Of a stretch of DNA of 33,015 nt, positions 24,129 through 32,369 are shown piece after piece. Within the stretch, counting starts at the first letter, position 1. Each line of letters begins with the position of its first letter. The notes beneath the pieces were generated by a model. It searched no databases and had not been told where the DNA came from. It saw nothing but the letters and a program-made list of their open reading frames with translations. This DNA is from Sedimentisphaerales bacterium. Lineage in GTDB: Bacteria > Planctomycetota > Phycisphaerae > Sedimentisphaerales > Anaerobacaceae. The translations under genes were made by a program, and so were the position numbers. Where the stretch lies: assembly GCA_028277585.1 (NCBI GenBank), contig JANQFY010000518.1, forward strand, positions 1 through 33,015, written 5' to 3'.

Positions 24129-24509
24129 ATGAAGCTGACCAAGGCGGAATGGCAAATCATGAATGCGTTGTGGGAAAAGCACCCGGCGACGGCGCGGCAG
24201 GTCATGGAGCAACTGCCGGCGGGCGTTCACTGGGCGTACACCACAATAAAGACCATGTTGACGCGACTGGTGGAAAAAGAGGCTGTTAGCGAAGCCAAAC
24301 AGGGCAATACCAGTGTATACGATCCGCTGGTTTCGCAGCGCAAGGCCCGGCTCAGCGCCTTTCGGTCCCTGGTGGACCAGGCGTTCGATGGAGCGATGGG
24401 CCCGCTGGTGCATTTTCTGGCTGAGGAAGAGCCGTTGACGCCGAAACAGAAGAAGGAACTGGCGGCGCTGCTGCAAGACGAGACGACGCGTAAGGGAGAG
24501 AGCAAATGA
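24129..24509 (+). CDS. blaI: BlaI/MecI/CopY-family transcriptional repressor
   Basis: The 126-residue cytoplasmic repressor binds dyad operators as a dimer and is released when cleaved. An N-terminal winged helix (1-75) has KLTKAEWQIMNALWEKHPATARQVMEQL, WAYTTIKTMLTRLVEKEAV (recognition region) and the wing YDPLVSQ. The C-terminal part (85-126, FDGAMGPLVHFLAEEEPLT onward) is the dimerisation region, as in BlaI. The two operators sit just upstream. It overlaps the protease gene by four bases (ATGA), the standard blaI-blaR1 arrangement. In planctomycetes such pairs often have nothing to do with beta-lactams, and no beta-lactamase is in the window. Confidence 0.95.
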   Translation: MKLTKAEWQIMNALWEKHPATARQVMEQLPAGVHWAYTTIKTMLTRLVEKEAVSEAKQGNTSVYDPLVSQRKARLSAFRSLVDQAFDGAMGPLVHFLAEEEPLTPKQKKELAALLQDETTRKGESK

Positions 24510-27500
24510 TCGAGCAACTGAATTCCATCGCTGGTTTGTGGTGGGGCTGGATCCTGGCCGTTTCCTGGCAGGTCGGCCTGCTCATCGTTCTGATCGCTTG
24601 TCTCGACCGTCTCATCCGGCGGTGGGCCTGGCCGCAGTTGCGGTATGCGCTGTGGTCGCTGGTGCTGATCAAGCTGATTCTGCCGCCGACCATGTCGCTG
24701 CCCAGCGGCGTTGTGCCCGAATTGCGGCCCATGGTGGGACAGATGCTCAGCCGGATGCGTGTTCAGAAACCCGGCGCAGAGGAAGGCTCTGCCGGTATCT
24801 CGGATTTCGGGTTTCGGATCGGGGATTCGGTTCTTGAGACAGGGGCGCCGTCAATGGTTGTGACGCCGCTGTCGAGAACAGAGGTGCGCTTCAACGAGAG
24901 TGTTTCTCCCTCCCGTGATGGCCATCCCCAAGCTGCGCTTGAGGGTGCCACGCCAACTGCTAATTCACAATCCGCAATCGCCAATCCACAATTGGAATGG
25001 CAAGTTTATGCGATGATCGTCTGGTTTTCTGGAACACTGATTCTGGGAACATGGCTTCTTGTCAGACTACGTTCGTTCACCGGCCGGTATGGGTACCGGG
25101 CGGCAGCCGCTTCACTGCCGCAATCTTTCTACGATCGAATGGCCGGTTGTGCGAAGCGTCTGGGTTTGAGGCGTGTTCCTCGAGTCGTTGTGACCAGGAG
25201 GGTTCCAACGCCCGCCGTGTTCGGGGTCTTTCGGCCTGTCCTGCTCATGCCCAAGGGCTATCTGCGCAGACTGTCCCGCAAGGACACCGAACACATGCTC
25301 CTGCACGAACTGGCGCACATCAAGCGGGGCGATCTGCTCACACACAGTCTCTACATGCTGCTGCAGATCGTTCACTGGTACAACCCGCTGCTGTGGCTCG
25401 TGCGCCGACAACTGCACCACCTGCGCGAGCTGTCGTGTGACGCGACGGTGGCTGAGTTGCTGCGCGAGCGGACAGGCGCCTATCGCCAGACCCTCCTGGA
25501 AACCGCCCGGCGACTACTGGCCACCTCGGCCGAGCCGGGCCTGGGCCTGTTGGGCCTGTTTGAAGATTCGAACCGTTTAGCTACCCGTTTGAACTGGTTG
25601 GCCAGACCAACCTGGAGGTATAAGACCATGAAACGTGCCATCGTAGTGACTATCGTCGCCCTGATGTTCGTCTGCGTGCTTCCTATGGCGCAGGGGCAGG
25701 GCCCCATCGTTGCTGAAGAGAAGACCGAACAGAACCAGGCCGAGACGCCGTCGGCTGAGGAACTGAAGGCCTTGCAGGCCAAGCTCGAAAAGCTGGAGAT
25801 CGAGCGGCGCAAGCTGCAGCAGGAACTCCAGGCGCTGGCTCAGGCTCGCCAGGGAACCCAGCAGGCCGCAGCGGAAACTGTGCAAGCGGCCCGCGCCGCG
25901 GCTGACGCCCGAGCTCAAGTCCAAGTTACCCGTGCTCAGGCGGCTCAGGCAGCGTCCGAGGCGAGACGGGCCCAGGCCGTGTCCAGAGCCCAAGCATCCC
26001 GGGCCAGAGCAAAGGCCAAACGCGTGCAGATCTATACCATCCAGCCTGGCGACACGCTGGCGAGCATCGCCGAGAAGTTCTACGGCGAGGGCAACGGCGC
26101 CACGCCCGAGAATATAGCGCGAATCATCGAGATCAACAAGCTCGACGGCGCCGACGGGATTCGCGTAGGTCAGGAACTGGCGATCCCCCTCGGGCGCAAC
26201 GCCGGCGACTCTGAACGCGTCGTCGTGATGCCCGCGCCGCCCAAGGCGCCGCAGTGGGGTCAGCCGGGCGCCCAGAAGCGGTGGCAAGACTGGGCCGAGG
26301 AAATGGAGGCCTGGGGCGAGCAGATGCAGCAATGGGAACAGAGCGAGGCGATGCAGCAGTGGCAGGCGGATATCGAGACGTGGGAAGACAGCGCCGCCAT
26401 GAAGCAGTGGGAAAAGGACTTGGAGAAGTGGGCCAAGGAGCGCGCCAAGGCCTCCCGGAAGAGCGGTAAGGCGCCGGCCGACTCTGCCTTGACGCCCATG
26501 CCCGTTATGCCTGGGATGCCTGCCATGCCCAGCATGCCCGCGCCGCCGGTCGCCCCGGTCGCCCCGCCCGAGGTGGTCGCGCCCACTGTTCCAGTTGTCG
26601 CAGCGCCTCAGCCGATGCCAAGGCCCGTTCCCCGCACCGAGCCGCGCCAGATCGTGGTCCCTAAGGTCAAATCGCCCAAGGCAAAGCTTCCGAAGATCGG
26701 CGGTGCTGCCGGAGCGTCGATCGAGAGCGCCGGCCTGACGCTCAAGAGTGGCCAGGACGGTCTGCGCATGATCCAGTCCATCCAGGAGAAGAAGGAAGGC
26801 GATCGTCACGTGCTCGTGCGAGCCGAACAGACGGCCATGAAACTGGCCCCGGGCTCGGCGCTGAACCTGATCAATGAAGAGGGCGCCATTTCCATTGTCG
26901 GATCGAACGGGGATACGTGCCAGGTGCAGTCGGTCTTCACGCTCAAGGCCCCCACCGCTGATGCCGCCAAGGCACTCTCGAAGGCGGTCCACCTCGAAAC
27001 GAAATCGACGGACGAGGGCCTGACCATCATCGCTGTCGAGCCCCAGGAGATGCCGAAGCAGCATTCGGCGCGCGTGGATCTGCAGATCGTTGTTCCGCGC
27101 AATACCGACCTGGGTCTCAAGCACGGCGACGGAGTCATTCGGATCAAGAACATCGAAGGGAACATCGCCGCTTATCTGGAGGATGGCGAGATACGGTGCC
27201 AAGACGTCGCGGGCGCCATGGCGCTCCACCTTGAGGACGGTCGCGTGGTGATCGATCGCGCCCGCCTGGCGGCCTGCAGCATCCACATGGAGGATGGTCA
27301 GATCGCCTGTGACGAAATCACGGGAAGCCTGGACATCAACCTTGAGGATGGGGCCGTCGCCGTGACGTACGCGGACGAGTTGCCCGAAAGCTGCGAGATC
27401 AAGGCCAGCCTCGAAGAGGGCAGCATCAAGTTCTCGGCGCCGAAAGCCATGTTCGGAACAGACGCGCCGGCCAAAGCCAAACGCCGCGACGAGGGCGCCG

Positions 27501-27589
27501 AGTGGAAGACAACCGCCCAGACCGCCGCCGGCGCGCGGAGTGTGACACTGCGTGTCGAGGAGGGCTCTGTCAAGGTCGACAAGCGCTGA
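24506..27589 (+). CDS. M56 (BlaR1-like) membrane protease fused to LysM and DUF4097-like domains
   Basis: 1027 residues. Membrane segments lie near 13-32, 44-62, 169-187 and 376-396. The zinc protease region carries HELAH (267-271) and ELSCDA with the third ligand Glu308, as in BlaR1/MecR1, which inactivate BlaI. Outside the membrane follow a Glu/Gln/Ala coiled coil (402-505), a LysM peptidoglycan-binding domain (about 508-562, YTIQPGDTLASIAEKFYG), a Trp-rich helix (583-645), a Met/Pro-rich linker (662-715) and a repeated beta domain (about 785-975; LEDGEIRCQDV, LEDGRVVIDRA, MEDGQIACDEI, LEDGAVAVTYA) resembling DUF4097. BlaR1's usual penicillin sensor is absent; the LysM arm suggests a cell-wall sensor. 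Residues about 98-163 come from an interspersed repeat. Confidence 0.92.
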   Translation: MIEQLNSIAGLWWGWILAVSWQVGLLIVLIACLDRLIRRWAWPQLRYALWSLVLIKLILPPTMSLPSGVVPELRPMVGQMLSRMRVQKPGAEEGSAGISDFGFRIGDSVLETGAPSMVVTPLSRTEVRFNESVSPSRDGHPQAALEGATPTANSQSAIANPQLEWQVYAMIVWFSGTLILGTWLLVRLRSFTGRYGYRAAAASLPQSFYDRMAGCAKRLGLRRVPRVVVTRRVPTPAVFGVFRPVLLMPKGYLRRLSRKDTEHMLLHELAHIKRGDLLTHSLYMLLQIVHWYNPLLWLVRRQLHHLRELSCDATVAELLRERTGAYRQTLLETARRLLATSAEPGLGLLGLFEDSNRLATRLNWLARPTWRYKTMKRAIVVTIVALMFVCVLPMAQGQGPIVAEEKTEQNQAETPSAEELKALQAKLEKLEIERRKLQQELQALAQARQGTQQAAAETVQAARAAADARAQVQVTRAQAAQAASEARRAQAVSRAQASRARAKAKRVQIYTIQPGDTLASIAEKFYGEGNGATPENIARIIEINKLDGADGIRVGQELAIPLGRNAGDSERVVVMPAPPKAPQWGQPGAQKRWQDWAEEMEAWGEQMQQWEQSEAMQQWQADIETWEDSAAMKQWEKDLEKWAKERAKASRKSGKAPADSALTPMPVMPGMPAMPSMPAPPVAPVAPPEVVAPTVPVVAAPQPMPRPVPRTEPRQIVVPKVKSPKAKLPKIGGAAGASIESAGLTLKSGQDGLRMIQSIQEKKEGDRHVLVRAEQTAMKLAPGSALNLINEEGAISIVGSNGDTCQVQSVFTLKAPTADAAKALSKAVHLETKSTDEGLTIIAVEPQEMPKQHSARVDLQIVVPRNTDLGLKHGDGVIRIKNIEGNIAAYLEDGEIRCQDVAGAMALHLEDGRVVIDRARLAACSIHMEDGQIACDEITGSLDINLEDGAVAVTYADELPESCEIKASLEEGSIKFSAPKAMFGTDAPAKAKRRDEGAEWKTTAQTAAGARSVTLRVEEGSVKVDKR
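24797..24995 (+). repeat. Interspersed repeat inserted in frame in the M56 gene
   Basis: The left end has CGGATTTCGGGTTTCGGAT (24801-24819), differing at one of 19 positions from intergenic 6481-6499. The right end (24961-24995), on the complementary strand, contains GATTGCGGATTG, also found at 6503-6514. Together they encode ISDFGFRIGD and NSQSAIANPQ, the usual translations of this repeat, yet the reading frame stays open. Confidence 0.75.
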
Positions 27590-27639
27590 ACCTGTCCCAG
27601 CAAGCACCGTTGTAGCACTTTGCAGCGGTTCTCCTCTAC

Positions 27640-27674
27640 GACAAGGCCGGATCCACATACGTCCCGGCCTTGTC
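27640..27674 (+). terminator. Hairpin after the M56 gene
   Basis: GACAAGGCCGG (27640-27650) pairs perfectly with CCGGCCTTGTC (27664-27674) around a 13-base loop, 51 bp after the stop codon. No T-run follows. Confidence 0.55.
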
Positions 27675-27740
27675 TCATGGGCCCCTGACTTGCCCCGGCG
27701 CTTTGGCCGGAGCGACCACCTGGAGCCTACCTACGCGTGC

Positions 27741-27765
27741 AGAGGCCGGGTACAACCCGGCCTCT
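27741..27765. terminator. Second perfect hairpin after the M56 gene
   Basis: AGAGGCCGGGT (27741-27751) pairs with ACCCGGCCTCT (27755-27765) around ACA. It has no T-run, so it could instead be a dispersed palindrome or an RNA-stability element. Confidence 0.5.
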
Positions 27766-27902
27766 CGCTCGCGCGTCTCGCCAGCCCCCCCAGTCCAGGT
27801 GGGGAAGAATCTTCCAGTTTCTTCGGGTTCGGTTGTACGAAAAAGCACGCGCCCGGAGTGTAATAGGGTGAACAACCGCGATTCGTCGTTTGGGTATGGT
27901 CA

Positions 27903-28448
27903 ATGCTGGAAGAGAAGTTGGCTGTTTGGAGATTTCGCCAGGGCCACGTGGAAGGCCTGCGCTGGATCTACGACCGGTACAAGGCCGACCTTCTGGGGCT
28001 GGCGGTCATGCTGACCGGTGACGTCGATCGGTCCGAGGACGCGGTTCAGGATGTGTTTCTCAAGTTGGCCCGGTCATACGACAAGATTCGCATTCATGGT
28101 AATCTGAGGAACTATCTGATCACGTGCTTGATGAACCGAATTCGGACCCTCCGGCGTGACGCGGGCCGTTCTGTCGAGCGCCAGTTCGATGCGACGCCGA
28201 CGCATGTCTCAGAGGTCCGCCCGCCCGAACATTGGGCGTCTCTGAACGAACAGATGCACCAGATTGGCCAAGCGTTGGCGCAGCTTCCGTCGGAGCAGCG
28301 CGAGGTCGTCACGTTGCGGTTCCATGCGGGTCTGGGATTCCGCCAGATAGCCCGGATACAGAATGCCTCGATCAATACCGTGCAAGGCCGATTTCGCTAC
28401 GGCATTGAGAAACTCCGCTCTCTGCTCAATGGTGAGGTCATGAGATGA
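27903..28448 (+). CDS. ECF RNA polymerase sigma factor (second)
   Basis: 181-residue sigma-70-family factor. Region 2 (about 15-85) contains GLRWIYDRYKADLLGLA, SEDAVQDVFLKLA and LRNYLITCLMNRIRTLRRD. Region 4 (about 120-175) contains LPSEQREVVTLRFHAGLGFRQIARIQNASINTVQGRFRYG, a clear helix-turn-helix. It is more distant from the factor at 12937 than a recent duplicate would be. The ATG at 27903 has only a weak purine stretch (GGTATGG) upstream. It overlaps the next gene by four bases, so the two are coupled. Confidence 0.94.
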   Translation: MLEEKLAVWRFRQGHVEGLRWIYDRYKADLLGLAVMLTGDVDRSEDAVQDVFLKLARSYDKIRIHGNLRNYLITCLMNRIRTLRRDAGRSVERQFDATPTHVSEVRPPEHWASLNEQMHQIGQALAQLPSEQREVVTLRFHAGLGFRQIARIQNASINTVQGRFRYGIEKLRSLLNGEVMR

Positions 28449-29716
28449 TGTCTGTGGATAAGATACGAAGGCTCTTTGGTGGCGCCCAGGTGACCACCAC
28501 GCCGAAGAGGGACGAAGCCGTCTTCAAAGAAATCAGAACGGCGTACACCGAGGCGGTCCAGGATCGAGCTGTCCCATGCGCGGAGGGCGCAGGACGATCG
28601 ATCATGAGGCGTCCGATTGTTCGAGTCGCTATTGCCGCGGCGGTCATCATGGTTGCTGGAATTGGCCTTCACGGGATCGGCGGGGGGACTCCGGCCTTCG
28701 CCGATATCGTCGAACCCATCTTGGCGGCGCAGACGGCTGTCTTCAAGGTGATAACGACGACGTCAGATGGGCAAGTGTTCACTATTGAAGATGGTCAGTT
28801 CATGCATCCGGGCCTGGCTCGCTACACGTTAAGGACCGGTGACAAACCCGATATCGAAACCATCACGATTCGGGACTATGTGAAGGGCAGGAGCTTGGCG
28901 CTGAGCCCCTCGGACAAAGTGGCCGTCGCGTTTGAGATTACGAACAGATCCGGGGAATTGGACCCCCGCAGGATCAACGCCTTCAAGGAACTGCGCGATC
29001 GCATCCTGGCGGCCCAGAAGAACCCTGATGAAGGCGTCACCTATCTGGGCGAATCCCGGATCAAGGGACGCAAGGTCGTGGGCTATCGCTTGGCGGAGGG
29101 CTACCGGCGGACCACCATTTGGGCAGATGTGGAGACGCTCTTGCCTTTTCAGATCGAACACTCGAGAGGGCATGGAGGCGGCTCACCGAAGACGGAGACC
29201 ATGACGGATATCCGGTTCAACGTGCCGTTGGATCCGGCGGATTTTGACACGCGCGTTCCGCCCGGATATTCCATCGAGCTGATGCAGATGGATGAGTCCC
29301 CGCCGACCGAGGTCGACGTTGTCGCGATGCTTCGGATATGGACCGAGGCGGCTGACGGTTCGTTCCCCGCCAGTCTGACCAGGGCGCGGGTCGAGGACTT
29401 GAAGGAGATAGCCGCCACCGACAAGAGTCCCGGATTGATCTCCGCGAGCGACCTGCGTGATCCGGCCTATCGGAGGAGGATGCAGATTCGCATGGCGATC
29501 TGGCGCGCTTCGGGGTTCGTACGTCACTTGCCGGAGGAGGCGGATTGGCGCTACGTCGGGGCGGATGCGGTCCTTGGTGATGCCGCTACACCGGTTTTCT
29601 GGTACCGCCTGGAAGGGTCGGAGACCTACCGCGTGATCTATGCTGATCTGTCGCTTCGTGATGTCGCGCCCGAGGTCGTGGCTGCGTTCGAAGACGGAGC
29701 GGATCAGAAACATTGA
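28445..29716 (+). CDS. Membrane protein, putative anti-sigma factor with LolA-like outer domain
   Basis: 423 residues (a second ATG follows immediately at 28448). A short basic cytoplasmic N-terminus (1-55, RDEAVFKEIRTAYTEAV) leads to one membrane helix (about 57-77, VRVAIAAAVIMVAGIGLHGIG). A large outer domain follows, beginning PAFADIVEPILAAQTAVFKV, with many strands and TIWADVETLLPFQIEHS. Such outer domains resemble the LolA/outer-membrane lipoprotein-sorting fold seen in planctomycete sigma partners. The zinc motif of ZAS anti-sigma factors is absent. The role as anti-sigma factor is inferred from the four-base overlap with the sigma gene, the topology and the absence of any other candidate. 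The C-terminal 130 residues are not assigned. Confidence 0.8.
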   Translation: MMSVDKIRRLFGGAQVTTTPKRDEAVFKEIRTAYTEAVQDRAVPCAEGAGRSIMRRPIVRVAIAAAVIMVAGIGLHGIGGGTPAFADIVEPILAAQTAVFKVITTTSDGQVFTIEDGQFMHPGLARYTLRTGDKPDIETITIRDYVKGRSLALSPSDKVAVAFEITNRSGELDPRRINAFKELRDRILAAQKNPDEGVTYLGESRIKGRKVVGYRLAEGYRRTTIWADVETLLPFQIEHSRGHGGGSPKTETMTDIRFNVPLDPADFDTRVPPGYSIELMQMDESPPTEVDVVAMLRIWTEAADGSFPASLTRARVEDLKEIAATDKSPGLISASDLRDPAYRRRMQIRMAIWRASGFVRHLPEEADWRYVGADAVLGDAATPVFWYRLEGSETYRVIYADLSLRDVAPEVVAAFEDGADQKH

Positions 29717-29732
29717 CTCATAACAGTCCTCT

Positions 29733-29778
29733 GGGCCGAGTGGACCGTGCAAACGAGCGTGCACGAAAAGCTCGGCTC
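29733..29778. terminator. Bidirectional terminator between convergent genes
   Basis: Nested stems: GCCGAG (29735-29740)/CTCGGC (29771-29776) enclose CGTGCA (29746-29751)/TGCACG (29760-29765). It lies between the anti-sigma stop (29716) and the tetR stop (29789) on the opposite strand. Confidence 0.55.
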
Positions 29779-29788
29779 ATGACTTATT

Positions 29789-30535
29789 TCACGGCTGTGT
29801 CATCCCTTCGGCAGGTGGATCGACTCCTGCGAACCGTGGCATGCGGAGGTGGCGGATCATCAGTTTCAGCAGGCGTTCGTCTGGTGGCGCCAGGGAGGCC
29901 GCGGGGGCCCCGAGGAGCGATTCGAGTGCCTTCAACATCGCAACGCTGCGCGCCATGAGGCTGCGATGCAGATCCGCCTCACTCTCGTCGGATGCCAAGA
30001 TCGTCCGCACGAGGTCGTCGGCGCAGGCGCCGGTGGTGACCAGAAACACCCGCGCCGCCGATTCCGGATCGTCGACACCGAGCACTTGCTCTGCCTTGCC
30101 GTCACGCAGACACTCGGCCAGCGCGGGGGCGGCGATCTGCAGTCGCCGGTTCCACATGCGCTCGCGCAGTTGAGCGTTCTCGGGCAAATACATGGCGCGG
30201 GTCAGCTTGGCCATTCGGGGTAGTGTCCCGCGGCGCCAGCGTCGCGCCGCTTCCATGAATCGGTTGATGCGGTCGATCGCACTGCCTTCTCGATGCTCGA
30301 TCGCCGCCCGCGGTGCCTGCCAACCCTCCAGGGTGATCTGCTCGACCACGGCGTCGAGAAGGTCCGACTTCGTACCGAAGTGGTAGTAGAAGGTTCCCTT
30401 CGACAGTCCTGCGGCTTCGATGATGGCGTTGACCGCGATAGCGTCGTAGCCATCCGTCAGAAACATGCGTCGGGCGACGTGCACCAGGTCCGCCCGCGTG
30501 TCTCGAGTCTGTTCGTCCTTTTTGGGTCGCGCCAA
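29789..30535 (-). CDS. TetR/AcrR-family transcriptional regulator
   Basis: 248-residue DNA-binding repressor. The N-terminal TetR domain (about 12-65) reads TRADLVHVARRMFLTDGYDAIAVNAIIEAAGLSKGTFYYHFGTKSDLL, a textbook helix-turn-helix. The C-terminal ligand domain is helical and longer than usual, with a Pro-rich tail (MIRHLRMPRFAGVDPPAEG). It is the last gene of a four-gene minus-strand unit, 33 bp after the second half-permease. The 17-bp palindrome in the promoter of that unit is the obvious operator, which would make this an autoregulated, ligand-induced operon. The ligand is probably whatever the permease moves or the methyltransferase modifies; that is inference. Confidence 0.95.
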   Translation of the reverse strand: MARPKKDEQTRDTRADLVHVARRMFLTDGYDAIAVNAIIEAAGLSKGTFYYHFGTKSDLLDAVVEQITLEGWQAPRAAIEHREGSAIDRINRFMEAARRWRRGTLPRMAKLTRAMYLPENAQLRERMWNRRLQIAAPALAECLRDGKAEQVLGVDDPESAARVFLVTTGACADDLVRTILASDESEADLHRSLMARSVAMLKALESLLGAPAASLAPPDERLLKLMIRHLRMPRFAGVDPPAEGMTQP

Positions 30536-30568
30536 GGGCTCACCTGTAACTTGGAGTAGCAGTTCTGG

Positions 30569-31093
30569 TCATGTATCCAGTCGACTTTCGGGATCGGTTG
30601 CGAAGACCGCCATGATCTCGGCGATGAGGATGAACACGGGCAGCGCGATGGCGGCGCGGATCAGCGCAAAGCGCCAGCCCAGAAAGCTGACCTCAAAGAG
30701 TGTCATGGGGATCTTCAGTGAGGAGAACGCGCCGAGGTACAGGAAGACATTTCGCTTGCTGCATCCCTTTTTCTGCAGCAGATGGGCGGTGGGGAACGCG
30801 CCGTATAGCGGGCCGCCCTGGAACATGGCCAGCAGCGTGACGTAGAGCGCGCCGCGTAAGCCGGAACCCTCACCGATGTGTCTCTCGATCCACGTCTGGG
30901 GAATCCATGCGTCGAGCAATCCGATCAGGATGAATATGCAGGGAACCAGCAGGACCATCTTGCTGGAGAACGTGGACAGTTCGCCGGCCAGACGGCGGCC
31001 GATCGCAATATCGGATAGCGCCGCCGTTGTGAGAAACAGGATACAAGCAATGGTCAGGATGTAGCCGGCCGGGATGGGCCAGGGTTTTCTCAC
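30569..31093 (-). CDS. Permease half, UPF0718/ArsP-like (second half)
   Basis: 174 residues from a GTG at 31093. It is chosen because GTGA overlaps the upstream stop by four bases, and an ATG further upstream (31159) would lie deep inside the previous gene. Membrane segments are near 9-27, 45-65, 80-98, 120-138 and 145-165. The conserved-looking FQGGPLYGAFPTAHLLQKKGCSKRN mirrors the FGGxxxxGPxxAxPxA pattern of DUF318 permeases, the family that includes the organoarsenical exporter ArsP and YraQ. Full-length family members are about 300-350 residues, so this gene and its neighbour together make one permease. Substrate unknown. Confidence 0.82.
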   Translation of the reverse strand: MRKPWPIPAGYILTIACILFLTTAALSDIAIGRRLAGELSTFSSKMVLLVPCIFILIGLLDAWIPQTWIERHIGEGSGLRGALYVTLLAMFQGGPLYGAFPTAHLLQKKGCSKRNVFLYLGAFSSLKIPMTLFEVSFLGWRFALIRAAIALPVFILIAEIMAVFATDPESRLDT

Positions 31094-31569
31094 ATCACCA
31101 CCCCGACGAGCAGCCCGATGATCAGGGCGCCGACAAAACTCAGAAGGTTCCGCAGACACGCGGTTCGTGCGCCGAAGTACTCTTTCTCCACGGGGAACGT
31201 CAGAACGCCCACCATCATCAGGGTTGTCACGAGAACCGCCACGGCGGTCGTCGAGACGCCGCTCTGGTGCAACGCCCCGGCCAGCGGGTACGCGATCGGA
31301 CCCGGTATCAGAGCGATCGATCCCAGTACGGCGGCTGCGAGCGGCGCCACGACTCCCGATTGTCGCCCGAGGAACTCCACCAGCACCTCTTGAGGCACCA
31401 CGGTCAGGAATGCACTGACGAGTATGAGCAGTAGTAGGAACTGCGGCAATAGTCTGACAAGCATGCGATAGCCACTCTTCAGTCCTCTCATCGTACGCTT
31501 TCTGTCAATGGCGGCTGAGGCCGCCAGAGCGACCAGGGTAACAGAGATGAGTATCATGTCTTTGGGCAT
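31090..31569 (-). CDS. Permease half, UPF0718/ArsP-like (first half)
   Basis: 159 residues from ATG 31569 (GAGG about seven bases upstream; the open frame continues to 31656 but overlaps the methyltransferase gene). Membrane segments are near 3-20, 40-62, 68-100 and 108-130, with a last one at 140-158. The motif ALIPGPIAYPLAGALHQSGVSTTA matches the Pro/Gly-rich permease signature of UPF0718. It is 43 bp downstream of the methyltransferase gene and overlaps the second half by four bases. The natural split into two half-size genes, each with a signature loop, suggests a heterodimeric permease. Confidence 0.82.
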   Translation of the reverse strand: MPKDMILISVTLVALAASAAIDRKRTMRGLKSGYRMLVRLLPQFLLLLILVSAFLTVVPQEVLVEFLGRQSGVVAPLAAAVLGSIALIPGPIAYPLAGALHQSGVSTTAVAVLVTTLMMVGVLTFPVEKEYFGARTACLRNLLSFVGALIIGLLVGVVM

Positions 31570-31612
31570 TCCGATCCTCGATTGCGAGAGACGACGAGAT
31601 CGAACGGAGAGG

Positions 31613-32305
31613 TTACCATATTCCCGGGCACAGGCGAAATCGTGTTCGGCCCGCATAGGCCTCGTACCCCGCCAGTTCCAGTCGAAGCGTTCGGTCCTCC
31701 AGGGCGGTTCGCATGACGATCACGACGATGGAAAGGACCGCCGGTGCGAACGCCAGGAGCGAATCCAGCATCAGGGGTATGCCCAGATAGAGCCAGACGG
31801 CGGCGCTGTACCCGGGATGCCGCACGAAACGGTAGGGGCCGGTCGTGATCGTTCGATGCCCTCGCTCCTCCTGGATACGCACGGTGGCGGCGAAGAAGGA
31901 GTTGATGGTCATGGACCAGAGCAGCAGCGCCACAGAGCCCAGCGCCAGGGCGGCCCCCAGCCATTGCAGGGGGGCGATCACTGACGGGGAGCACCCGATA
32001 CGCCTATCGAGAGCGGCGATCAGGATGATGAAGAGCGTACCGAAGGCCGCCAGCGGCGCGAGGATTCGGTCCCACCGTTTCGTGTCCGCCCGGACATGCG
32101 TTCGCTCGGCCAGCAATTCCGGGTTCCGCGGCGCGATGAGCAGGATCTGGCCCAGGACGTTTGCCAGCAGCATGCCGAGAAATGCCCAAGCCATGGGCCA
32201 AGCGACCGACCCGCTGATACCGAAGAGGGCCGCCGCCAGCAGGGCGATTCCGATGAGGTTTCTGATCATCCAACGAATGAGGTCTGTTCCGGTTTCGTTT
32301 GCCAT
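31613..32305 (-). CDS. Membrane methyltransferase, isoprenylcysteine carboxyl methyltransferase-like
   Basis: 230 residues from ATG 32305 (GGAAG about eight bases upstream; the frame extends to 32398 through the promoter, so the longer start is rejected). It has about five to six membrane helices. The C-terminal signature GPYRFVRHPGYSAAVWLYLGIPLML, with the later E-DRTLRLELAGYEAYAGRTRFRL, is the SAM-binding hallmark of the ICMT/PEMT superfamily (also NnrU and MddA relatives). Bacterial members methylate small thiols, lipids or unknown substrates; the substrate here cannot be read. It is the first gene of the TetR-controlled unit with two half-permeases. Confidence 0.9.
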   Translation of the reverse strand: MANETGTDLIRWMIRNLIGIALLAAALFGISGSVAWPMAWAFLGMLLANVLGQILLIAPRNPELLAERTHVRADTKRWDRILAPLAAFGTLFIILIAALDRRIGCSPSVIAPLQWLGAALALGSVALLLWSMTINSFFAATVRIQEERGHRTITTGPYRFVRHPGYSAAVWLYLGIPLMLDSLLAFAPAVLSIVVIVMRTALEDRTLRLELAGYEAYAGRTRFRLCPGIW

Positions 32306-32369
32306 CTCTTGACTTCCAACCAGGGCGAACGCTGTACGTCGGCCGAAACCGACATCATCAATCCATTCG

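Larger units (their letters stand above)
27590..27902 (+). other. Intergenic region with two hairpins
   Basis: About 310 bp between the M56 gene and the second sigma factor. Two perfect hairpins (27640-27674 and 27741-27765) account for much of it. No convincing promoter was found for the sigma gene; a TGTAAT at 27859-27864 lacks a well-spaced -35. Confidence 0.6.

Noticed and set aside
24129..27589. Beta-lactam resistance operon
   Set aside because: There is no penicillin-binding sensor domain in the M56 protein and no beta-lactamase gene nearby; only the regulatory scheme is shared.
25577..27658. 693-codon minus-strand open frame
   Set aside because: It is antisense to the M56 gene and has a Gly/Arg/Leu/His-rich composition typical of shadow frames.
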